Origin: Sinohyriopsis cumingii
Taxonomy: Eukaryota > Mollusca > Bivalvia > Unionida > Unionidae
Length of the DNA stretch: 64,000 nt
Direction of reading: 5' to 3'
Assembly: GCA_028554795.2 (NCBI GenBank)
Contig: CM068839.1
Location: 10,319,220-10,383,219, forward strand
The position numbers and the translations under genes were made by a program. Shown here piece by piece: positions 54,655 through 64,000 of this stretch. Numbering within the stretch: the first letter of the stretch is position 1; each line of letters begins with the position of its first letter. The notes beneath the pieces are model-generated. The model saw only the letters and a program-made list of their open reading frames with translations, did not search any database and was not told where the DNA came from.

Positions 54655-54870
54655 CTCAGATCAAGGCAGACACGGGTCAGTCGAAAACAGAGTAGACACA
54701 GGTCAAACGAAAGCAGTGTAGAAACAGATTAGCCGACAACAGCGTCGGTCTAGGTCAGACGAGAGCAGCATACATCCAAGTCAGACGAGAACATCGTACA
54801 CACACAGGTCAGACGAGAGCAGCATACATACAAGTCAGACGAGAACATCGTACACACACAGGTCAGCCTA
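54655..54870. repeat. Degenerate 26-28-bp repeats
   Basis: Alternating CAGGTCAGACGAGAGCAGCA and AAGTCAGACGAGAACATCGT units, the last two pairs nearly identical (54-bp dimer). Confidence 0.75.
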
Positions 54871-57339
54871 GGCGTAATGAGTCAGCAGATCAATTTACCG
54901 AGTTCGCTTAAAATCTCATGTAGATGAACAGCAGATATCCTTAACAGCACGAACTTTACGTGACGGTAAATCTAGGTCTGACATATTTCACATTTGCTTG
55001 AGATCAACATAGGATAGTTTGGGTAGCGGTATGCTATTTTGTTTGCAGTAATTCGCCTAATATAATAACAATTAGTACTTAAACAGCAAGCTACAATTTA
55101 CGCATCGGTCTGACAGTTCAAAAGATAACTATATGATCAAGGCCTGTCGATGGATACTTATTTACTTGCCACAATACCCTTATTCATGTTGACTTTAACA
55201 GTACGTTCCTTAATGTTCTGCAGTGATAAGAATGGTGGTAACGTCTACAGATGGGCGTCCAACGGCATTGACAAAGGGGAAGGTATGCAATACAGCTGTC
55301 GAAAAAAAATTGAAATATTATAAAATTGCACTACGCGAGTACGTGTATTACGCGTATTAGTAAACATATTCAATTCTTGTAATATCTGTTACGAGTCTAA
55401 CGTTTTAACTTTGACATGAGATAATATCTCCAAGCGTTGTCTATGAAACTTAGTTATCTATCTCAAGTATCTCAAATACTTGTATTTAACTCACCAACTA
55501 GGAGCAACATGGACCCAGATCGGTATTCAGATAAAGCAGTTACGAAGGTGAGAGGTCTTGAGCACCATGGGATTTTTATTTGTAAACAATTAAACATATC
55601 AACAACTCTGTTACAACCTTTCAAAACTGGATTTCAAACTAAACTTTCAGTGCACCGGGAACTCGTACATTTCTTAACTACATAAATGACTGAATAAAAA
55701 GATAGAGAACTACGTGACCAACTAAGAATATGTAAAGTGAAAAACTGAATTGTAAATAGATAAAAATGTTTCATCTATCTGTTATATATTCTTCATAGTC
55801 TTAAGCATTGATTCAAGTCTATGGTCTATTCAGTTACAGAAAGAAGCAAAACCAATAAATTGTGTAAAACGTAACAAATATTTTAATTCTACTAAGCTAT
55901 GAAATAAATATTTAAGAGTAACATACTGTATTATAAATTAAATCCAAAATAATCCTAAAAAGTTTTATCACAAATCCAAAAGAACGGTGTTTAGAATAAA
56001 TTACAAGTCCTCGAATGTGCTGATGTACCAGTATCATTGAATGTGTTGAATTGCCAACAGTCTTGATGTATTAAAATGACATTGTCCGAAACTCCTTAAA
56101 ATGATTTCACAATATACCCAGAATAGTATTTTAGCCCTGAGTCAATGAACACTTTGCGATTCCTACGAATAATCCAAACAAAAAAAGACCTCTCAAATTA
56201 TTTATAAACACAACATTAAATACATATGCAGAATGATTTAAAAAGAACGTAGTAAAAAGGAATTAAGTAATTGTCCATTCCTTAACAATATATAACCACA
56301 GTGTCTCTACATCACAGTGTTTTCCTATTCGATCGCTGTCCAACCAAATTTCACAATACTTCACTTCGCAACAGAATCCACCTGACCCAATGGGAAATTA
56401 CCTCAAACTTGTCAACAGGTTTATTATTGAGCTTGATTTTAAAACTTATAAACACCTGTACATAGCTCAGATGCAATCGAGTCATGCACCAAAAGTAAAA
56501 GAGACAATATAGATATCAATATAGATATACATAACACGTATGCAATACATTATTTATGTCGTATCTTATTTTTCGGTTCTTTTTGCTTTGCTATTGTATT
56601 AAATGATTGCCTTTTCAACAATAATGAGGTCAAAGTATTTTATAATTTCCAGTTGCGGTTTACTTAATTTGCATTCATCTTTGAGAATTTCAACTTTATT
56701 GAGTTTTGAAAGCGTCACCCAAAACACTGCATCTATGTTTTTGTAATTAAGCGCATTAGGCCAAAATATGCATTTTATGATGTGCGCCATGATAATATAT
56801 GATGTATTCAAAAGAATCTTTTCTTGCTTTATCTGTTAAATTTAAAGGAAATCCGGCAAATTGTTTACCTATACTGCATCATTTACGAGCTAATATTAAT
56901 TTTTTTTCCTTTATTCTTATCGCACTGTTTTTAATATTGAGCAATTGTTTAAAAATTGTCATCGGATAGCTAGTGGTTGATATTTGTACTTTCTACTAGA
57001 CTGATAGTTGGATGCTTCAGCTTTATTATTTTTTTTTTATTGCTAGGCATAATGTCGGAGCCTTAATTTAGGTTTAACACAAAAGACTAATTCTTATTTT
57101 TAGTTTTGTTGGGTACCTAAAGAATAATTGTGTTGAAACCGTCTCATGCTTTTGTAATAAGTAACACCATCATTATTCTGAAAAGAGCTCCAAAAGCAGT
57201 GACAATCTGCAACTTATAGTGAGTTTTCTTTTTTCAAAAATTAGCTGAAGTTTTGACCATTTGTATCAACAGTCCTTGACAATGCATCGTTCATTTCAAT
57301 GAAACAATTGTACAGTTCCTTGTATATCTACCTATCTAT
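54871..57339. other. Non-coding AT-rich DNA
   Basis: No gene recognised. Open frames at 55437-55685 and 56599-56811 lack known motifs and paired splice sites. Confidence 0.5.
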
Positions 57340-57446
57340 CCATCCATCCATCCATCCCAGTGACCCACCCACCCACCCATCCATTCACCCATTCACCCAT
57401 CCATCCGTCCGTCCATCCATCCATCCATCTATCTATCTATCTATCT

Positions 57447-57516
<70 letters not shown>
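57340..57516. repeat. Compound (CATC)n(CTAT)n(TA)n tract
   Basis: CATC/CACC tetranucleotides, then CTAT, then about 33 TA units. Confidence 0.93.
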
Positions 57517-57518
<2 letters not shown>

Positions 57519-57899
57519 CACTCATGGGCATAACACGTCTACCCCCACCCCCTTTTCGGAAATTCAACTCACTTCTTTCATAAGATGATCGTATAAATAC
57601 GAGACTTAAGAAAGCAGTAGGAATGGGTTTACATTATCTTTTTGTAGGCACGCACAATCAAGCGTCACATGGTTTGATGGGATATATTTTTCGCATGTGA
57701 CAAGTCAATAAATAAAAAAAAATTAATGACATTTTATTTATCGCATTTATATTTAACTGACTGTAAAAATGCAACACCTTAAATGGACATCAGTTAATAT
57801 GTTTACGTTTTCATCCAAATAGCTTTTGTCTTTATAAACTAATGATGCTAGCTTGTTCACAATCACGTTAAACCTCTTATGATGAAAAAAAACCCGAGC

Positions 57900-60800
57900 A
57901 GTTAATTTACTGGTAATTGTGCTTGTGCTTGAATAAACAATCCTTGTACATTTTCAATCTCAGATTTTTTAATCACGTATTCCTTTATTCCTTGCACACT
58001 TTCTTTTCTTCGTAATTGAATAGAACTTAGATTTTAAACCACAAAACTCTTTCATCTGTGCGCTGTTAAGTTCATCATTGAAAACGCCTGGTATCTTTTT
58101 GTTGACATATAGTGTGCTGAAGACGATGTCCTTCGATGAATGAATGGTACCGTTAACTTGCCCTTCATGTCACTGTACAAATTGCTTGTTTCATCAAGTG
58201 TACACAACTAATCTGTGTCAGTCATAAGTGGTATCATTCTTTTTTGTCATGAATTCTTTGCGTTTAAGGTGTTAAGATTGGTAAATTAGCCACATCGATA
58301 GCTCTAATACAGTGAAGGCACCATAAATATGTTTAGCTAATTGGATTTTCTGGACTTTCATGCTAACCAAAACTGAAATCAAAATCAGCTATTGTTTTCC
58401 TTCAAAAGGAAGATCTTCCTATTATGTCATAAATGATTTTTCCCTTTGTCTCAAACTTAGCTTGATGTACGATTTTAACCACGGTCGTTGCTAAAAAAGG
58501 ACGACTCAAAGTCTTCTTTCAGTTTCAAACCAAACTGGAGTTACAACTTTCAATTTCTGCAGTTAATCACATAATTTGTTTTGTGATACAATGCACAGTA
58601 ATAATTGTTAAGTTGTTTTAGGTCCTTCATTTTTTCAATGAGTTCTTTTGAAGTTACGACATTTCTTCCGGAGGTACTACCAACCTTGCAGGTGCGAAAG
58701 GACACCCCTTGAAATAGTCATATTTCGGGTCACCTCACTATTATTTCTCCTCTTGTTTTTCACACAAACCAATAAACTATGAAATCCTTGTTGCGTGAAA
58801 CACAGTGCTCGTCGTTGGTCGGTATGATTGTTACCTCATGATCTGGCTCATGCATAACTAACCTTGATGACAAGTTAACTATCATACCCTAAAAAGGTGG
58901 GAATGGGTAGTGAATTGAATTTTCAATGTTATTAATTTAAATTGCAATTATTATTATCTGGGTCTCTATACTTGCCTGTTAAGTAATCATCGTCTCTAAC
59001 AGTATGGTTAACAATTTCTTTCCCACAAATATGGCTTGTGTTGGTTGAATTAAGATGTTTTACACCTTCTTCCTTGAAAATATCATAGATTTTAAATTCT
59101 TAATCTTTAACTTTGATATGCCAAGTTTGCGAGTGCACATAAAACATCGTAAAACACAGGAATATAACCAGTATCGCTAACAGAATCGGTTTATGTCTCC
59201 TGTGTTCAGATTTTCGGTACATGCAGACGCCAAGTGTGATGTGTTTATAAAAAAAATGTTTCCATGATTGAACCTTTTGGTTCGTTATTTTGCTGCGACA
59301 CATCGCCTCCTGCGACCGTTGTGAGGCCTGAGTTCCGTTACGTCATTATTTTTAACCATGGTGTTAAAAATCACAGAAAAGGAGGAATTAATCCTCAAGT
59401 TTGTGGCAATAGCTTTTGCATATAACAATAGAACCATGTCTAGGCATAATGTACATCGTGTTATCAGTATTGTAACATAATCTTTCATGCGCTGTTAATT
59501 TTTCAAATATATTGAACACTATTAAGGCACTTTTTACCGACGATTTTTTCTATACACGTATGAGTCAAAATTCCGAGAATCATTTTATTCTCTGGCAATT
59601 GTACTTTCCTTCATCCTTATCAATCATGCTATCATCATGTCAGCGTGTATTTCTTTATTTTTGATCACGTTTACGGGCCTAATAAATTTATGTTCGAGTA
59701 TCTCATATACATGTACGGATATACCAAACTCATATAGATGTACGGATATACCGAAATCATATTCATGTACGGATATACCGAACTCATATACAGGTACGGA
59801 TATACCGAACTCATATACATGTACGGATATACCGGACTCATTTCAATATTCTCAGTTTTTACAGGACATAACTTTAACCTATTACTGTCTCGATATTAAT
59901 AGTATTTCGATTTCCTTTGTGGACGTTTAATAAGGGCATATAAAATCGACTCATTAGCATAAAGAAGCACTTTTTAACGTTATTTTACAAATCGATACAA
60001 TCCTTCTTATTCTTAATCCAGTCTGTTAAATCTCTACTAGACTTTCTCCCGATTGATTCGCATTTGTCTGTGATCATGATTAGGTATACGATCCTGTCAA
60101 TTACGTGTTATCAGCAGACCTTTGTTCAATTTTGCATGAATTTCATTAGATAAAGTGTGGGTGATAACTTTCATCTCTAGTTTATTGACAGAGGCTTGGA
60201 AACGAGCAGTATTAATAGCAACGTAGTAAAATTTATTTGTTTTCTCTTCGTTGAATGCCTTTTCCTAGCGAAGAAGTGGTATCAGTGTAACAAAGAACAC
60301 GAACTGAGTTCATTGCTAATGATTTTCTTTGCACTTTTTCGACCTGAGCGAAGAACACGTAGAGGTCAAGGGCATTGCCACCAACAAATTAGTATTCGCT
60401 GATTCTGTTAATAAATGATCCTTTTTTTTTGATCGAATGAGACTTTGTCCTATGTGTTGTTTCCTAAGTACGGCCACTACGTTGTAGACTGCATGTTAAT
60501 GTTGTAATTTGCAGTCTCGGAAGTGTTTGTCTTTCGTGTTCTTTACTTCGATATTAAAATTAGTCTTGTCTTCGTCGTTGCCCTTGTTGCGAGGCACCAA
60601 TACCTACCGTGCTTATCTATTTAAAACGTTATTTGCTTCGCTGTAAGGATCTAATTACGATTGGCTTTGCTTAGCTGTAAAGTTCTAAGACGTTTTCTTT
60701 CAACCTCTAAAGTAATCGATTGTTCCTGTAGTTTATGTTTGAGTTCACCATACTTTGATCTGTATTTTTTAATTCATCATTCGCTGTCTTAGACGTGTAC

Positions 60801-61300
60801 CTTTGGTCATTCACCTAAGAAGGCACTGGTTTATTTACTGATTTTTATTTTGCGTGAAAATTTCACAAACTTTCAACTGTATTATCAATTCTCAAAAACT
60901 AATCTGATTTACAGAGTGAACATTGTCTCTGCTTGCTTTAGAATTCATGAAACCGTTTTAGATATGTATTGTGGATTTTGGAGTGCGTTTTCATTGAACG
61001 GATTGTTGTTTTGTACACATGTGCGCTAAACTGTTTTCTAATTTTGCGTACTCTAACCATTCTAATTCAATCATGGTTTAGATTATTCGCATAATTTGGA
61101 CATATAATCCATCCATCTTGTCTTTTCTCCATTAGGTATGGATATTTATGGTTATAGTACTTTATACACCATTTTTGATTTTTCTTAACAAGAACTTCAG
61201 ATCATTGCCTCAGACGAAAGCTTGAGTTGTAAGAATAATCATTTGACTGATTTATTTTGCCACACATTTCTTGACTCTCAGACGAACTTGGAACTAAATG
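57900..61300 (-). mobile_element. Old remains of a second virus-like element with a family B DNA polymerase
   Basis: On the minus strand, two blocks match the C-terminal half of viral/Polinton-type DNA polymerases: one at about 58020-58110 with KKIPGVFNDELNSAQMKEF and a following GLKSKFYSI, the other at about 58300-58365 with KHIYGAFTVLELS. These correspond to the conserved K-x-x-G-x-F-x-DE-x-N...EF-x-GL-x-x-K-x-YS block and the segment just before the catalytic YxDTDS region. Scattered coding-like pieces continue to about 61300 (a coiled-coil piece with KYGELKHKLQEQSITLE). It is heavily broken, with many breaks and no ends recognised, hence much older than the element at 5044. This polymerase type differs from that one. 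The exact family (Polinton or another virus) is undecided. Confidence 0.5.
59695..59840. repeat. 27-bp minisatellite
   Basis: Five to six copies of CTCATATACATGTACGGATA plus TACCGAA. The plus-strand frame repeats a nine-residue unit (SYTCTDIPN) only because 27 is divisible by three. Confidence 0.9.
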
Positions 61301-62530
61301 TGACTACATAAAAGTAAATTGACTGACTAAAATTGACACCCTAAAAGGTCCACTCAGTGATTTTCAGTCTCTATTAGTGACTTTAGTTAATAACTTCCTA
61401 AGGACTTGGTTTTTCCAACTTAAATAGGTTGCAGCCATGTTGCACTCACTCATCCATTTATATATGAAATGTTTCTTTACGTGTTCAAAATAAACAACAA
61501 ACGAATTCAACGACATGAGTAGAAGAATTATCAGAGCAGATAACTGGTTGACAATAAAAGAGGCACTGAAGTTACTGTCTAACGACTTAAATGTAAAGGA
61601 TTATTTAGATGTTTTCTTTATCAAGCTAGATAAGATTGAATGAAATGAATACACTGAAAAGCATCGTTTTCTGTCCCATGTTTATGAAAACTAAACTTTG
61701 ATAAATTTCAAGACTGTTTGTTTTAATGTGTCATTCGACATTCAAAATAAATTGTTTTATAGTAATTTTCTTTATTGGCTTTTATTTCGTATAAACAAAA
61801 CGACTGCCGCGTCGTGGCTAAATATTTTAAAACTCTTAGAACATATGCTCAGCTCAGCAACTTCAAATTTTAAGTTAGATATAAGCACTGGCTTTATCCA
61901 CGAAAAAAAAATGCACCAGTTTCTGAATCTATTATATTCAAACTATCATCGTGGATCAAGATACTTTAATGTCTACAAACTTAAATGTTTAATAATTTTA
62001 CTACGTCATGTTATCAGATTGTTCCTTTTGCGTGGAATCTACCTCAGATTAGGAAAACCACTATGTGCAAATAATTTAAATTGCAGTTACTCGTCGTATC
62101 CATATTTTATTCCTTGCAGTATCATAAGTTACAGATACAAAATAAACGTATTCACCTTTTTCTTTCCCTCTCACTTAATTATGTTTTCTTTCTTTTGGGA
62201 CGTGCGTGAAGAAAATTTGAAAGAGACTGCAGTCGATCTTAAAAGACTATTTTGTTCTTCATTAATGCTGACTACTGATATCTTTAGAATAAGACATGAA
62301 ATAAATACATTCCAAAGAAGAATCTACCCCATCTCAATCTTTATCTTTTGAAGAACATTTGTCCGGACTTTAGAAGCACTTTATTAGACTACTACTGCTG
62401 TACAATCCAAATGATCCAGTGGATTTACAGCTGGGGAAAATGTGATTTTATATAAGTTTATATAGTTGTTCTATTTAAATCATTTAGGATTCAATAGTAT
62501 TGGTTATGTATGTAGGGTCCCCTTCCCTCA

Positions 62531-62566
<36 letters not shown>

Positions 62567-64000
62567 ATCCGCACGCACTTGAAATTTTCTTAATGTGTTT
62601 GTTACTAAAAGTTTCTTTTTTTTAAATGTACGCTCTTCCATGATTCAGTTAAGAACCTGGATGAACATGAAATTACGTCGCTTCTCAAAGGTTATAGGTA
62701 AATCTTACTTAGAACAGTTGTATGACAATAATTGCTGGACAAAAAATTAATGACATTTCATTGAAAAACTGTCTTCGACTTTCAACGAAGGAGATGGGTT
62801 GAGTAAGTTATCTTTGGTCATCCCTTGAATGTATTAGTCACTTTCGTCGTTTGGACAGACATAAGCAAACCCTACCCACAAAAAATAACTTTTCAGAACA
62901 AGCTCAAATATGGATAGTCACTGTTTTACTAAAGGAACGTTTTAGTAAAATGTTATTGTTAAACACAGAATGTTAAGTACTAATTAAGAAACAACAAGTA
63001 TGGGTTCGGGTAATTGAAAAACGTACAAATCATTTAAGTGTAATCGGAAAAAGGAAATAACACTTGTAACTGTCCTCCCCCGACTTGTCTTTGAACGGAA
63101 GCTTTTCTCTTCCTTTGGTTCTCTTCCTAGCACATGCTTAACGGCAGCTAATTCTGCACGTGCCGGAAAGAGGGATGTTGATTAATATGTATTCGGTCAA
63201 ACAGGATTGTTTTGACCCCTCCTTACCAATTAATAATATTTGGGACAAATACATCAACTCAGTCAAAACCTAAAAACATCCTGTATATTGTAACCATTCT
63301 TAGCGATGCTGTTAAAGATAGATAGCTGTATACGTATAAAGAACAAGTCGTAAACTAAAGACTTGACAAGCGAACAGGAAAACAACTCAAAAAGTTAGAT
63401 TCGTGATAAAATCTACACTATAAGGATGGGTGGATATATTAGCGATTATGCAAGAGAAAAAGTGGATAAGGAATTTGCGACAGGGAAATGCTATATTTTT
63501 ATGATTATTGACAGTAAACAGTCAAAATATTTAAAGGAATATAGTTTACACCAAAATGACCATCTGTTCCTGCAAACGGCTGTGAAAAACTTCAGCTTAT
63601 ATACTGATTGCATATTCCAGGATCGTAATCAATTTAGTTGAAATTGCTGCATCATATTATTTACCCCTGCAACAAAAATAATGCTGAATAGTACATGATG
63701 TACTTTTTCATTCCTGCTTACTGTTTTATTAAAAAAAGACATTATCATGGCTAACAATGATCGTTTCAATCGACCCAGATATCATCAAATTCTGACAAAA
63801 TACTGGACTTGGAAAGACTCATTTCTCAACAAGCACAAGAAAAGAGAGAAAGAGAGAGAGACTCTTTATTGACTCTTATTCGACTTCCAAATTTAAACTA
63901 AAAATGACAGATAGGAAAGACCAAAGAAAACCCACTGTTTAGTACTGACGACTCAGTATAAAAATAGCATTGTTTTATTGAAATCAGCTTCTAAAATTTA
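61301..64000. other. AT-rich DNA, no gene accepted
   Basis: A 217-residue plus-strand open frame at 61698-62351 has no motif I know and a Phe/Ile/Leu-rich composition expected of AT-rich DNA; I do not accept it, though its length is above chance. Microsatellites: (CA)n at 62533-62563 and (GA)n at 63840-63862. Confidence 0.45.

Noticed and set aside
59637-59930. Protein with SYTCTDIPN repeats
   Set aside because: 27-bp minisatellite in frame; no supporting context beyond a hydrophobic start.
61698-62351. 217-residue open frame on the plus strand
   Set aside because: Long for AT-rich DNA, but it has no motif, no signal peptide pattern and Phe/Ile/Tyr-heavy composition; kept only as a note.

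Overview
The window reads as nuclear DNA of a bivalve-like mollusc. It is AT-rich and intron-bearing, with many mini- and microsatellites, two families of tRNA-derived SINEs of a kind common in mollusc genomes, a CR1/L2-type LINE tail, several MITE-like inverted repeats and few exons. The taxon is inferred from repeat style and gene families; I could not run a search.

Positions 5044-19109 hold one nearly whole but broken Polinton/Maverick-type (adintovirus-like) element of about 14 kb. It has terminal inverted repeats of roughly 370-400 bp and a perfect 6-bp target duplication (CTGAAT), and it sits inside a 53-bp minisatellite. Left to right, mostly on the minus strand, its parts are: a left-end coiled-coil gene, an adenain-like protease, small conserved proteins, the major capsid protein, a basic core protein, the minor capsid (penton) protein, a two-pass membrane protein, a small overlapping gene, the packaging ATPase, an accessory block (unknown genes, three F-box-like paralogs, a BIR/IAP protein), a protein-primed type B DNA polymerase, a plus-strand CCHC zinc-knuckle protein, a coiled-coil gene and a small right-end gene. 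I saw no retroviral-type integrase. The element looks young to middle-aged: its two ends differ by about 4-5% by eye, and I estimate six to ten breaks.

The most unusual signal is three copies of a histone-mRNA-type 3' stem-loop (GGCCCT, loop, AGGGC[C/T]) in the element. Each lies about 18-28 nt after the stop of a different gene and is followed by a conserved purine-rich block. Two copies lie in the inverted repeats, at the ends of the outward-facing terminal genes. Other element genes use AATAAA signals. Two divergent TATA-TATA promoters, one with an overlapping E-box/CRE, and a CTATAAAAA motif just upstream of several genes complete a compact viral layout.

To the right, 19110-49260 carries repeats and minus-strand host exons. 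Five phase-matched exons (27984 down to 21547) encode tandem VirK-like domains, and two exons (47025 down to 41358) encode a CpcT/CpeT-like secreted protein. They share strand and order and may form one gene. A plus-strand THAP-domain exon lies at 1331-1668. Positions 49260-64000 are mostly non-coding, with a LINE fragment at 50.3-51.1 kb, a 56-bp satellite at 54 kb and the old minus-strand remains of a second, different viral-type DNA polymerase near 58 kb.
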